Shown here piece after piece: positions 1 through 8,027 of a stretch of 64,000 nucleotides of DNA. Each line of letters begins with the position of its first letter. Position 1 is the first letter of the stretch. Position numbers and translations under genes: made by a program. The notes below the pieces were generated by a model. It made no database searches. It was given only the letters and a program-made list of their open reading frames with translations, and had not been told where the DNA came from. This DNA is from Taibaiella soli (GTDB lineage: Bacteria > Bacteroidota > Bacteroidia > Chitinophagales > Chitinophagaceae). The stretch lies in NCBI RefSeq assembly GCF_003236175.1, contig NZ_QKTW01000019.1, positions 131,818 to 195,817 of the forward strand. The letters are read 5' to 3'.

Positions 1-48
1 CACAAAAAATAAACAACAAATCAGTCAAACTGTTATTTTTACACCATT

Positions 49-624
49 ATGGCACTACTGCGTTTCCGGATATATTGGGAAGAAGACGATCAGATCTACC
101 GTGACATTGAGATTCAGCCCGGTCAGACTTTTCTGGCCTTTCATGAAGCAATTGTAAAAGCATTTGAGTTTGACGGCAAGCACGCTGCCTCTTTTTATGA
201 GAGCAACGAACGCTGGACCAGAGGAAGAGAAATTTCTTCGGAAGTACTGATAAACAAGAAAGATGCACCGGCACTTTCTATGCTCAAAACACCTGTTTCT
301 GCGCTGGTTTCGCAACCAGATCAGAAATTTATGTATGTGTATGACCGTGTTAAAAATTGGACGTTCCAAGTGGAACTGATTGGTGTGACCAAAGATGAAA
401 ATCCGAAGATCACTTACCCTTATTGCGTTCGCAAAGAAGGTGTTGCACCTGCCCAATACGGAATCAAAGGTGTTCATCCTGACAAGCTGATGGAGTTTGA
501 AGAGAAATATGATCTCACTGGAGAGGATATGTCTGAAGGATTTGGAAATGAAGGTGAAGATGGTGAAGATAATGGCGAAGAAAGCGGCAGCGATGAATAC
601 GGCACAGACAGCTTCGAAGAATAG
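49..624 (+). CDS. PRiA4 ORF-3-like domain protein
   Basis: A 191-residue soluble protein with no signal peptide or membrane segment. Residues 1-150 resemble the pRiA4b ORF-3 family (a small alpha/beta domain; the family name comes from a plasmid and gives no function): an N-terminal FRIYWEEDD strand, FLAFHEAIVKAFEFD, a FYESNERW turn and a YVYDRVKNWTFQVEL strand, the usual order in this family. The last 40 residues are very acidic (Glu, Asp, Gly, Ser) and probably disordered. It lies 18 bp before miaA on the same strand, so the two may be cotranscribed. The function is unknown. Database names that link this family to IS1096 do not mean a mobile element is present; no transposase or inverted repeat is seen here. 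Confidence 0.8.
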   Translation: MALLRFRIYWEEDDQIYRDIEIQPGQTFLAFHEAIVKAFEFDGKHAASFYESNERWTRGREISSEVLINKKDAPALSMLKTPVSALVSQPDQKFMYVYDRVKNWTFQVELIGVTKDENPKITYPYCVRKEGVAPAQYGIKGVHPDKLMEFEEKYDLTGEDMSEGFGNEGEDGEDNGEESGSDEYGTDSFEE

Positions 625-642
625 TTCTGAGATTTTTACATT

Positions 643-1539
643 TTGAATTTGCCTACAGCATACATTATTGCAGGTCCTACCGCGGTAGGAAAAACTGCTA
701 TTTCTATCCGTTTAGCGCAAATACTCGGCACGTCTGTTGTTTCAGCAGATTCCCGCCAGTGCTATAAGGGAATGGAAATTGGTACGGCACAGCCTACTGC
801 AGTAGAAATGCAGGCTGTGCCGCACTATTTTATAGATGTTTTTCCTCCAGAAACAGCGCTTACAGCGGCAGATTACGAGCAGCTTTCCCTAGAGTACCTG
901 CAAGAAATATTTAAGCAACGTAGCACTGCTGTCGTTTGTGGTGGCACAGGACTTTATATCAAAGCGCTCTGTGAAGGCCTAGATGAAATGCCAGAGATGA
1001 GCGAAGCTATTACTGCTGAGGTCAATCAGACATATCAGGAGAAAGGTACAAGCTGGCTGCAGGAAATGGTACAGGCAGAAGATCCCGCGTTTTTCGCAAC
1101 AGGTGAAATACAAAATCCAGCGCGACTAATGCGCGCATTAATTTTTAAGCGTTCTACCGGAAAAAGCATTACTGAATTTCGCACCGGTGAAAGAAAAGCA
1201 CGTCCGTTTAAAATCGTCAAAGCTGCGCTGGAATTGCCGCGTCCTGTACTTTACGACCGCATCAACCGGCGCGTGGATATTATGATGGAAGAAGGCTTAC
1301 TTAAAGAAGCAGAAGCACTTTATCCAAAGCGCCATTTAAAAAACCTGCAGACTGTAGGCTACTCGGAACTCTTCGATTTTTTTGAAGGAAAATACAGCCT
1401 TGACGAAGCTGTTGACAAGATCAAACAACATACCCGCCATTACGCCAAACGTCAGATGACCTGGTTTAAGAAAGACCCGGAATTTAGGTGGTTTCAGGCG
1501 GATGATGAAGAGGTGGTGAAGAAGATTTGTGAATTGTGA
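643..1539 (+). CDS. miaA: tRNA dimethylallyltransferase
   Basis: MiaA transfers the dimethylallyl group of DMAPP to N6 of A37 in tRNAs that read codons starting with U. The sequence shows the P-loop GPTAVGKT at residues 11-18, the DSRQCYKGMEIGTAQPT block near residue 36, CGGTGLYIKAL, and a C-terminal QHTRHYAKRQMTWFKKD tract typical of the family. At 298 residues it is of normal length. The start codon is TTG (643); no in-frame ATG precedes the P-loop. It follows the PRiA4 gene by 18 bp and is followed by dispersed repeats and a bidirectional hairpin. The substrate DMAPP comes from the isoprenoid pathway whose first enzyme, dxs, is encoded at 4861. Confidence 0.96.
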   Translation: MNLPTAYIIAGPTAVGKTAISIRLAQILGTSVVSADSRQCYKGMEIGTAQPTAVEMQAVPHYFIDVFPPETALTAADYEQLSLEYLQEIFKQRSTAVVCGGTGLYIKALCEGLDEMPEMSEAITAEVNQTYQEKGTSWLQEMVQAEDPAFFATGEIQNPARLMRALIFKRSTGKSITEFRTGERKARPFKIVKAALELPRPVLYDRINRRVDIMMEEGLLKEAEALYPKRHLKNLQTVGYSELFDFFEGKYSLDEAVDKIKQHTRHYAKRQMTWFKKDPEFRWFQADDEEVVKKICEL

Positions 1540-1731
1540 GTGGTGAGTTGTCAGTCTTGTCAAACGTGAAAGGTGAAACGTCAACGATATAACCCACAGT
1601 TGCGCGAAGGATGTGAGGGGTAAGTAGTCAATTGTGAGTCCCGCAACACTGGCGCCGGAGTTCGCGTAGCGCTCCTGTGTCGAAGTTCCCTGTCAGTCTC
1701 TGACTGACTTTCGACCGCAGCACTAAAACAC
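1530..1731. repeat. dispersed repeat block after miaA
   Basis: The spacer after miaA holds word-like repeats of the GTGAAACGTCAA type (1530-1588), then GGAG/CTCC and GTCGAAGT/ACTTTCGAC inverted repeats with an inner CAGTCTCTGACTG (about 1650-1715). Related words recur in other spacers, for example near 45240. I see no gene in it. Confidence 0.6.
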
Positions 1732-1764
1732 AAAAAAAGCGAACGTTTGAAACGTCCGCTTTTT
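1732..1764. terminator. bidirectional terminator hairpin
   Basis: AAAAAGCG and CGCTTTTT arms flank an inner ACGTTT/AAACGT stem, with A and T runs on the two sides. It separates the convergent miaA (plus) and Cys/Lys peptide gene (minus) and can serve both. Confidence 0.75.
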
Positions 1765-1783
1765 ATATAAGTTCAAATCCAGA

Positions 1784-1981
1784 CTAGGATTTCTTTTCTG
1801 TAGTAGTGCTAGTTTTAGCGTCGTCTTTCTTTTCACCTTTCTTGCAACACTCTTTCTTTTCGCCTTTTTTGCAGCATTCTTTCTTCTCGCCTTTCTTGCA
1901 GCAATCTTTCTTAGCACCGTCTTGAGCGAATGTAGCACCAGCGATCATCAGGGCACCAATGAATAAAGTCAGTTTTTTCAT
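1784..1981 (-). CDS. small secreted Cys/Lys repeat peptide
   Basis: A 65-residue protein not recognised as a named family. Residues 1-19 form a clear signal peptide (MKKLTLFIGALMIAGATFA, then Gln). The mature part of about 45 residues is almost only Lys, Glu, Cys and Gly, built from three copies of the nine-residue unit CCKKGEKKE, with a Thr/Ser/Lys tail. The 27-bp DNA unit is repeated in step. The six cysteines come as three CC pairs, so metal binding or disulfide formation in the periplasm is possible, but this is inference. A TAnnTTTG promoter element lies 44 bp upstream, so it is transcribed alone from a start that overlaps the psd stop codon. The reading frame, signal peptide, promoter and terminator together make it a real gene; other open frames across it are products of the repeat. 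Confidence 0.8.
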   Translation of the reverse strand: MKKLTLFIGALMIAGATFAQDGAKKDCCKKGEKKECCKKGEKKECCKKGEKKDDAKTSTTTEKKS

Positions 1982-2024
1982 GTCTTATTTATTTAATTGT
2001 TGAGTATTTACAAATTTGAAAATA

Positions 2025-2032
2025 CAAAATTA
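2025..2032 (-). promoter_or_regulatory. -7 promoter element of Cys/Lys peptide gene
   Basis: TAATTTTG on the minus strand fits the Bacteroidota -7 consensus TAnnTTTG, 44 bp before the ATG at 1981. It overlaps the psd stop codon. I see no clear -33 TTG at the expected distance. Confidence 0.45.
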
Positions 2033-2686
2033 GGACATACGAGCCAAAACTGTCATGCCACCTTGCACCGTATCCCCGATTTTAACATCAATTTTGGTAC
2101 CTACCGGGAAATAAATATCAACGCGGGAACCGAAGCGAATAAAGCCGAATTCATCGTTCTGTTTCAGTTTATCGCCTTCTTTCACATACCAGCAGATACG
2201 GCGTGCCAATGCACCGGCAATCTGACGCATCAATAAGGTAGTTTTCTGATTACCAACCACAACGGTTGTACGCTCGTTTTCCGTAGAAGACTTCGGATGC
2301 CATGCTACGAGGTATTTACCCGGATGGTATTTAAAGTATTTTACCTCACCTTCAATCGGTGTACGGTTTACGTGTACATTCAACGGACTCATGAAAATCG
2401 AAACCTGGAGGCGTTGATCTTTAAAATATTCAGGCTCAAAAGTTTCTTCAATTACTACCACTTTACCATCCGCGGGCGCAATTACCAGATTATCTCCTTT
2501 GGTAAAAGTCCTGTTTGGAATACGGAAAAACCATACAATCCAGAACCATAAGGCGAAAAATACTACCTGAATCAGCCAATAAAGGATTGGAATTTCCATC
2601 AGGAATTTAGCATTTAACCATGCTACCAGGGCAAAAACGACGGTGGCTATGGCAATGTATTTATATCCTTCGCGATGAATTGTCAT
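2030..2686 (-). CDS. psd: phosphatidylserine decarboxylase
   Basis: Converts phosphatidylserine to phosphatidylethanolamine using a pyruvoyl group made by self-cleavage. The protein is 218 residues, the short form common in Bacteroidota. Two hydrophobic segments (about 10-27 and 32-53) anchor it; APADGKVVVIEE, FMSPLNVHVNRTPIEG and the C-terminal FIRFGSRVDIYFP follow. The Gly-Ser of RFGSR is the expected cleavage site that makes the pyruvoyl alpha chain. It lies 55 bp after cdsA on the same strand, and cdsA makes the CDP-diacylglycerol from which phosphatidylserine is built. A phosphatidylserine synthase gene is not visible in this window. Confidence 0.93.
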   Translation of the reverse strand: MTIHREGYKYIAIATVVFALVAWLNAKFLMEIPILYWLIQVVFFALWFWIVWFFRIPNRTFTKGDNLVIAPADGKVVVIEETFEPEYFKDQRLQVSIFMSPLNVHVNRTPIEGEVKYFKYHPGKYLVAWHPKSSTENERTTVVVGNQKTTLLMRQIAGALARRICWYVKEGDKLKQNDEFGFIRFGSRVDIYFPVGTKIDVKIGDTVQGGMTVLARMS

Positions 2687-2741
2687 GTTATCTGAGCGTT
2701 TGATGTTCGTTTAAAAATGGAACTGAAGGCGCGAATTTAGC

Positions 2742-3581
2742 TTAAAATATGGTTATTGGTAAATCGTACATGAAAACATAGGCGTAAGCAAATGCAAATG
2801 GCGCCGCCACCAGCAACGAATCGAAGCGGTCAAGCGCACCGCCGTGGCCAGGCATCATGGTGCCCGAATCTTTTACTTCGGCCATTCTTTTCAGCTTTGA
2901 CTCCAGCAGATCACCGGCTGTGCCCGCTACTGCTGCGCATAATGCAAGTGCCATCCAATCGATCATGTGATAGTAAGACGTGAAATGCCCCCAGATCGCG
3001 GCCCCCACAATCGTCAGAATAGCGCCCCCGGCAGTTCCTTCCCAGGTTTTCTTAGGAGAAATCGGCGAGAATGGCGTCTTCCCAATAAATGAACCTACGA
3101 GATAAGCCATCGTGTCATTCATCCAGATCATCAAGATCAACGCCAATGGAATGACCAGACTCATGGACCGCATTTCTATCAATAAAGAAATAGGCAACAC
3201 GATGTAGAATAATCCGCCGAAAGCTGCAAACACGGCCATCAATGCGGTTTTCTTACGCAATGTACCAATCAGCAGCATTAATACTGGAATGAAGGCAATC
3301 ACAAATGGGTAGGAGGTTTCCGAACGTGCAGCAAAAAAGAAACGTGCAGCAAACGCCAACAAACCTGCAATCTGTGTCACCCAGGGCATCCAGGACGGCC
3401 ATTCCATATCCGGAAAAATCTTAGGAATCAGCCTTAAATATTCGCGCAGACAAAGCACCTGTATGATCAATGTCAGACCAAGAAAGCAATATATATTCCC
3501 GAGCAGGCCAAACATCATGATGATGCAAAAAACGATCGCGCTGCCAAGCCGCGTAAAAAAAGTGGGCCAGTTTAGAGCCAT
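2742..3581 (-). CDS. cdsA: phosphatidate cytidylyltransferase
   Basis: Makes CDP-diacylglycerol from phosphatidate and CTP in the inner membrane. The 279-residue protein is mostly hydrophobic with about seven or eight membrane segments. The C-terminal family signature is complete: KLKRMAEVKDSGTMMPGHGG followed by ALDRFDSLL, preceded by SPKKTWEGTAGG. It lies between a CPBP-family membrane protease gene (25 bp upstream) and psd (55 bp downstream), all on the minus strand, which suggests one transcript for membrane lipid synthesis. No separate promoter element was seen before it. Confidence 0.95.
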   Translation of the reverse strand: MALNWPTFFTRLGSAIVFCIIMMFGLLGNIYCFLGLTLIIQVLCLREYLRLIPKIFPDMEWPSWMPWVTQIAGLLAFAARFFFAARSETSYPFVIAFIPVLMLLIGTLRKKTALMAVFAAFGGLFYIVLPISLLIEMRSMSLVIPLALILMIWMNDTMAYLVGSFIGKTPFSPISPKKTWEGTAGGAILTIVGAAIWGHFTSYYHMIDWMALALCAAVAGTAGDLLESKLKRMAEVKDSGTMMPGHGGALDRFDSLLVAAPFAFAYAYVFMYDLPITIF

Positions 3582-3605
3582 TTATAGAATGTTTTTGTGT
3601 ATAGT

Positions 3606-4616
3606 TTATGATTTTTTCTCCGCCAGTTCTGCTACGGTAAAATCAGCTGACCAATTTTCCGGAAGCGGTGTACGGCTTCGCCAGAGCATGTAAAACCCGC
3701 CGACCATCACCAACCCACCCACAATCGGTACAAATGCAGGCAAAGAGCCGCCATCTACGATTGCCTTCCAGGTTGCGTTATCCCGGAAAACATACAGCAA
3801 CACCACCTGCAATCCGTTATTCATCAAATGGGCGAGCATGCTGCACCAGATAGACCCTGTAAGATAATAGATCATTGCCAGCAAAACACCCGCCAGCAAG
3901 ATCGATACAAACCCGTAAATATTAAAATGGATGAGTGCAAACAACAGAGATGTGACTGCTACAGAAAAGAACATGCCCGGTTTCTTATAAACCTTGCCCG
4001 CAGTGTTGTTCTCAAAATCCCAGTTCATCATCACCCCCTGATGAACGGTAAACTTGTGCGCGAAACGCATCAGGACACTTCTGAACAAAAGCTCTTCGCC
4101 AAATGCAGGTACGATCGCAAATACAAATAATGCCACCAGCATCTCGCCCAATGTTTTAAAGTTGAGATATGCACCCCAGAGCTGATCATTTTTTTCCTGC
4201 ATTTCTTTCGCAAAATTGCCCAGCGGCAAAAAGCGCATCCATTGTTCAATGCCTACGAAAAAAGGAACAGCACCGAGCATTGTCAGAATCACCCAGAAAT
4301 ATTGAATGTTCTTGCCCGCTTTGCGAAAACCAAGATATGACGCCGGTTTCGGATGTGCGAGATAAGCGAAAATCAAACAAGGAACTGTAAATATGCCAAT
4401 ATGTGAAATACACTGTACCCATAAAGAAGCACGGACAACCAACGGAGAACTATGTTCATTGACACTAGCGGCTTCGTTAAGCGATACACCGAATCCTTTT
4501 TGCAGCACTATCGGCAAAAGCCCCGCTGTTACCAGCGAAAAGATCGCAGAAATCAAAACGATGAGAATCAATAACTGAAGGTACCAGGGGTAATTCCGCA
4601 AATATTGCTTGAGCAT
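3606..4616 (-). CDS. CPBP family intramembrane metalloprotease
   Basis: A 336-residue multi-spanning membrane protein of the CPBP (Abi/CAAX protease-like) family. The family motifs are present: EELLFRSVLMRF (the paired glutamates and arginine), then ALIHFNIYGF (histidine) and SMLAHLMNN (second histidine), which form the presumed active site inside the membrane. The substrate is unknown. An upstream in-frame ATG at 4676 would add 20 residues, but a promoter element at 4643-4650 lies inside that extension, so I chose the ATG at 4616 (MLKQYLRNYPWYLQ). It is the first gene of a likely unit with cdsA and psd. Confidence 0.85.
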   Translation of the reverse strand: MLKQYLRNYPWYLQLLILIVLISAIFSLVTAGLLPIVLQKGFGVSLNEAASVNEHSSPLVVRASLWVQCISHIGIFTVPCLIFAYLAHPKPASYLGFRKAGKNIQYFWVILTMLGAVPFFVGIEQWMRFLPLGNFAKEMQEKNDQLWGAYLNFKTLGEMLVALFVFAIVPAFGEELLFRSVLMRFAHKFTVHQGVMMNWDFENNTAGKVYKKPGMFFSVAVTSLLFALIHFNIYGFVSILLAGVLLAMIYYLTGSIWCSMLAHLMNNGLQVVLLYVFRDNATWKAIVDGGSLPAFVPIVGGLVMVGGFYMLWRSRTPLPENWSADFTVAELAEKKS

Positions 4617-4642
4617 AAAACAGTTAGAAATTTTTTTCCGTG

Positions 4643-4650
4643 CAAAGGTA
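4643..4650 (-). promoter_or_regulatory. -7 promoter element for CPBP-cdsA-psd unit
   Basis: TACCTTTG on the minus strand, continuing as TACCTTTGCA, is a strong match to TAnnTTTG, 26 bp before the ATG at 4616. A TTG lies 23 bp further upstream, slightly beyond the usual 19-21 bp. Its position argues against the longer start at 4676. Confidence 0.65.
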
Positions 4651-4827
4651 ACAGAGTAAATGCCGTGATACGACAATTTCTACGAATGCCAGCAATGGTT
4701 GTTTGGATCCGAATGACCCAAAAAGCCTTTTAGGAAAAAGAAAGAACAATTATCAAAAGCAAACCAACCGCTTAGACATTAACATTGTTTTACTATTTTA
4801 AAAATGCGTCAACTAACAATCTTTAGT

Positions 4828-4835
4828 TAATTTTG
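4828..4835 (+). promoter_or_regulatory. -7 promoter element of dxs
   Basis: TAATTTTG fits TAnnTTTG, 25 bp before the dxs ATG. No TTG is seen 19-21 bp upstream. The rest of the 4677-4860 spacer is AT-rich and shows nothing else. Confidence 0.5.
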
Positions 4836-4860
4836 ACTGTTTTCCATAACCGTCTAGTGA

Positions 4861-6795
4861 ATGCAAGAAATAGCCGCAGGCCCGCTTCTGAGCCAGATCG
4901 ATACCCCAGCCGACCTGAAAAAACTAAATAAATCGCAGTTGCAGCAAGTCTGCAATGAACTGCGACAGTTTATCATTGACTGTGTCAGCGTACATGGCGG
5001 TCACTTTGGTGCGAGCCTTGGCGTAGTAGAATTGACGGTGGCTTTGCATTATATCATGAATACGCCAGACGACCAGCTGGTATGGGACGTAGGCCACCAG
5101 GCTTATGGACACAAAATCCTTACCGGTCGCCGCAAGGTATTTCATACCAACCGCAAATATGGCGGTATCAGCGGTTTTCCGAAACGCGACGAAAGCGACT
5201 ATGATGCTTTCGGCGTCGGGCACTCTTCTACTTCTATCTCTGCTGCATTGGGCATGGCAATCGCCAGCAAATACAAAGGAGAACACCAACGTCAGCACGT
5301 AGCTGTAATCGGCGACGGCGCGATGACTGCGGGCTTGCCATTCGAAGCGCTCAACCATGCGGGTGTCAGCAATTCCAATATCCTCGTAATTCTGAACGAC
5401 AATAACATGTCGATCGATCCGAACGTTGGTGCGCTGAAAGAATACCTTACAGATATTACCACTTCTCATACCTGGAATAAACTTCGCGACGATGTATGGA
5501 AACTGTTGGGCAAACTGCCTTACGGTGATCTGCAGCGCGAAATGGCTTCTAAAATGGAAGCCAGCCTGAAAGGAATGGTGTCTAAAAGCAGCAATCTTTT
5601 TGAAGCACTGGGCATGCGCTATTTTGGCCCGATTGACGGTCATAATATCCTGAAGCTGGTAGAAACATTAAAAGATCTCAAAGAAATTCCTGGTCCGAAG
5701 CTGTTGCACATTAAAACAGTAAAAGGGAAAGGCTACGAACTGGCAGAGAAAGATCAAACACTCTGGCATGCGCCGGGTACTTTTGACAAAATCACCGGGA
5801 AGATCAATAAAAAAGTAGCGGTGGTTCCTGAACCTCCGAAATACCAGGATGTTTTCGGTCATACAATTATTGAGCTGGCCGAAAAAAATCCGCTCATCAT
5901 GGGTATCACGCCGGCAATGCCTTCCGGCTGCTCGCTGAAATTCATGATGGATAAAATGCCAGACCGCGCTATTGACGTTGGTATCGCAGAACAACACGCG
6001 GTAACACTCAGTGCGGGTATGGCTACGCAAGGGCTAAAGGTATTCTGTAATATCTACAGCTCGTTTATGCAGCGCGCTTATGATATGGTAATTCACGATG
6101 TTGCCATCCAGAAATTACCTGTTATTTTCTGCCTCGACCGTGCGGGCGTTGTAGGTGATGACGGTCCGACGCACCACGGCGCTTATGATATTGCCTTTAT
6201 GCGCTGTGTACCGAATATGGTAGTAAGTGCACCGATGAACGAAGCTGAGCTGCGTAATCTGATGTACACTGCTCAACTTCCGGAAACAGACGTTCCATTT
6301 GTAATCCGCTACCCTCGCGGACAAGGTGTAATGCCTGAATGGCGCACACCAATGGAGAAAATTGAGATCGGTAAAGGTCGTAAGATTCAGGACGGACATG
6401 ATATCGCTATTCTTACCATTGGCCATCCGGGAAATTTTGCGGTGAAAGCAGCAGCAACACTCGCGAAAGAAGGTATTGTACCGGGCATCTTTGATATGCG
6501 CTTTGCAAAACCTCTGGATGAAGCATTACTTCACGAGGTAGCTCAAAACTATAAACGTATTGTAACTGTCGAAGACGGAACTATTGTTGGCGGATTTGGC
6601 AGTGCGGTGCTTGAATTTATGGCTGCAAACAATTATGCACCTGAAATAAAAATGCTGGGTATTCCTGATCATATTGTGGAACACGGCAAACCTGAAGAAC
6701 TGCATCGTGAATGTGGTTACGACGCGGAAGGCATTGTAGCAACGGTCCGTGAAATGCTGAATTCTGCGATTCTTGCGGAGGCTTTAGCTAAATAA
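4861..6795 (+). CDS. dxs: 1-deoxy-D-xylulose-5-phosphate synthase
   Basis: Thiamine diphosphate enzyme that condenses pyruvate and glyceraldehyde 3-phosphate, the first step of the MEP isoprenoid pathway. The 644-residue length is normal. Visible landmarks: HGGHFGASLGVVELTVALHY near residue 45, VWDVGHQAYGHKILTGRR, the cofactor motif GDGAMTAGLPFEALNHAG ending in NDNNMSI, the glutamate region VGIAEQHAVTLSAGMA in the pyrimidine domain, DRAGVVGDDGPTHHGAYD, and a C-terminal transketolase domain with VTVEDGTIVGGFGSAV. It is monocistronic, with its own -7 element and a strong terminator. Its products feed the DMAPP used by MiaA and the side chain of the menaquinone made by the mqn genes at 43.5 kb. 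Confidence 0.98.
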   Translation: MQEIAAGPLLSQIDTPADLKKLNKSQLQQVCNELRQFIIDCVSVHGGHFGASLGVVELTVALHYIMNTPDDQLVWDVGHQAYGHKILTGRRKVFHTNRKYGGISGFPKRDESDYDAFGVGHSSTSISAALGMAIASKYKGEHQRQHVAVIGDGAMTAGLPFEALNHAGVSNSNILVILNDNNMSIDPNVGALKEYLTDITTSHTWNKLRDDVWKLLGKLPYGDLQREMASKMEASLKGMVSKSSNLFEALGMRYFGPIDGHNILKLVETLKDLKEIPGPKLLHIKTVKGKGYELAEKDQTLWHAPGTFDKITGKINKKVAVVPEPPKYQDVFGHTIIELAEKNPLIMGITPAMPSGCSLKFMMDKMPDRAIDVGIAEQHAVTLSAGMATQGLKVFCNIYSSFMQRAYDMVIHDVAIQKLPVIFCLDRAGVVGDDGPTHHGAYDIAFMRCVPNMVVSAPMNEAELRNLMYTAQLPETDVPFVIRYPRGQGVMPEWRTPMEKIEIGKGRKIQDGHDIAILTIGHPGNFAVKAAATLAKEGIVPGIFDMRFAKPLDEALLHEVAQNYKRIVTVEDGTIVGGFGSAVLEFMAANNYAPEIKMLGIPDHIVEHGKPEELHRECGYDAEGIVATVREMLNSAILAEALAK

Positions 6796-6823
6796 GATTT
6801 TAAAGAGACAACGATAAAAGAAC

Positions 6824-6849
6824 GGCTCGCCACTGGCGAGTCTTTTTTT
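6824..6849 (+). terminator. rho-independent terminator of dxs
   Basis: CTCGCC-ACT-GGCGAG stem-loop (6826-6840) followed at once by TC and eight T. Confidence 0.9.
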
Positions 6850-6863
6850 TGCCCGTGCTATCG

Positions 6864-6887
6864 GGAGCCGTTGCATGCAACGGCTCC
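6864..6887. repeat. 24-bp perfect palindrome, GCATGC core
   Basis: Perfect palindrome whose left half is GGAGCCGTTGCA. It shares the TTGCATGCAA centre with the 28-bp palindromes at 22454, 45173 and 50819, so it is a relative of that dispersed family. It lies between the dxs terminator and the sigma factor gene. Confidence 0.75.
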
Positions 6888-6991
6888 ACAGAATACGCAA
6901 ATCAGCGATAAAAATATTTTTCCTTCGCAGGCAACCTTCTCCTCCCATTAAGCATATATTTATTTACAACCACCATACAACCCAGTCTTTA

Positions 6992-7546
6992 ATGGACGAA
7001 TCCAAAGCCGTATTGAAGTGTAAACAAAACGACCGAAAGGCGCAGCGATTTCTGTTTGATGCTTATTCAAACGGGATGCTGATGATTTGTCTGCGTTATG
7101 TGAAGAATCAGGCGGATGCCGAAGAGGTGATGCTGAGTGGTTTTTATAAATTCTATGATAGCATAGACCGGTTTGTGTATGGTGGTACAGGAAGCATTGG
7201 CGGGTGGCTTAAGAAAATCATGATCAATGAAGCGTTGATGTTTCTGAGAAGGCAACAACAGTTTCATTTTGTTGAAGAAGGATATGCTGAAGAACTTCCA
7301 GTTGACAATCATACGTTGGATCATTTATCAGCGGGCGAGATCTTTAAGCTGATCAGGAATTTACCTTCGGGTTACCGCACTGTTTTCAATTTATTTGTGG
7401 TGGAAGGTTATAGCCACAAGGAAATTGCGGAAGCATTGTGCATTACAGAAGGAACATCAAAATCGCAATTGAATAAAGCACGCGGCATGCTGCAGAAAAT
7501 GCTGCCTAAAGAATATTGTAGCTATGAAAGACAGACAGGAAGATAA
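6992..7546 (+). CDS. ECF-family RNA polymerase sigma factor
   Basis: A 184-residue sigma-70-like factor. Region 2 covers about residues 10-80 (QRFLFDAYSNGMLMICLRYVKNQADAEEVMLSGFYKFYDSI, with the WLKKIMINEALMFLRR tail). Region 4 covers about 120-175 (LPSGYRTVFNLFVVEGYSHKEIAEALCITEGTSKSQLNKAR, a helix-turn-helix). An upstream in-frame start at 6875 would begin inside the palindrome repeat at 6864-6887 and add a basic tail unlike the family, so I chose the ATG at 6992 (MDESKAVLKC). The next gene overlaps its end by 23 bp and encodes a membrane protein that is probably its anti-sigma factor. Confidence 0.9.
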   Translation: MDESKAVLKCKQNDRKAQRFLFDAYSNGMLMICLRYVKNQADAEEVMLSGFYKFYDSIDRFVYGGTGSIGGWLKKIMINEALMFLRRQQQFHFVEEGYAEELPVDNHTLDHLSAGEIFKLIRNLPSGYRTVFNLFVVEGYSHKEIAEALCITEGTSKSQLNKARGMLQKMLPKEYCSYERQTGR

Positions 7547-8003
7547 GAGGATACGCGAAAAGCTGGCCTCGCTAGAGACCTTTCCTGAAAATATCCGACC
7601 CGGCAAGGAGGAGCTCTGGAATCGTCTGGACAAAGTTCTGGCACCGCCGAAAAAGAAAAACAAAACAGTTTTCTTATGGAGCGGCATAGCTGCCTGCATT
7701 GCCGGATTATTGTGTTTTTTTATGATGCATTCTTCAACTCCATCGCCGCAAGCTGAACCAGCAAAACGTCAGATGAGTGCTACCGTAAAACATCCATATA
7801 TGCAGCCGGAAATGCAGGATTTGCAAACAATAAAAACACCACCATCTGCTAATCATAAAAAGAAGAAAATATTACAGCAACGTAATCCGATTCCACCAAC
7901 ACGAACTACTGCAAAGAAAAAATCCGTGAACGACTGTCTTATATCGATCGGCGGAACGCCACCCGGATTTGACGCAACTATCCAGGATTTAATTGCCTAC
8001 TAA
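7524..8003 (+). CDS. probable anti-sigma factor, membrane-bound
   Basis: A 159-residue protein with a cytosolic N-terminus of about 48 residues (charged, with LASLETFPENIRPGKEELWNRLDKVL), one membrane helix (about 49-67, FLWSGIAACIAGLLCFFMM) and a basic, Pro/Thr/Lys-rich periplasmic part. It overlaps the sigma gene by 23 bp, which points to translational coupling and a partner role. The N-terminus has no CxxC or HxxxCxxC zinc motif, so it is not a classical ZAS-type anti-sigma. The call rests on layout and topology, not on a recognised domain. Confidence 0.6.
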   Translation: MKDRQEDKRIREKLASLETFPENIRPGKEELWNRLDKVLAPPKKKNKTVFLWSGIAACIAGLLCFFMMHSSTPSPQAEPAKRQMSATVKHPYMQPEMQDLQTIKTPPSANHKKKKILQQRNPIPPTRTTAKKKSVNDCLISIGGTPPGFDATIQDLIAY

Positions 8004-8027
8004 CACTATCAGTTCATTCAGTCTAAA

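Noticed and set aside
49-624. Mobile element passenger gene (IS1096-type name)
   Set aside because: No transposase, inverted repeat or target duplication is visible, and the gene sits beside miaA in a normal chromosomal setting.
1723-1938. Alternative Lys/Arg-rich frame over the Cys/Lys peptide gene
   Set aside because: It is another frame of the same 27-bp repeat, has no signal peptide and runs through the terminator.
2641-2741. Separate promoter before psd
   Set aside because: No TAnnTTTG element on the minus strand in the 55-bp gap; cotranscription with cdsA explains the layout better.
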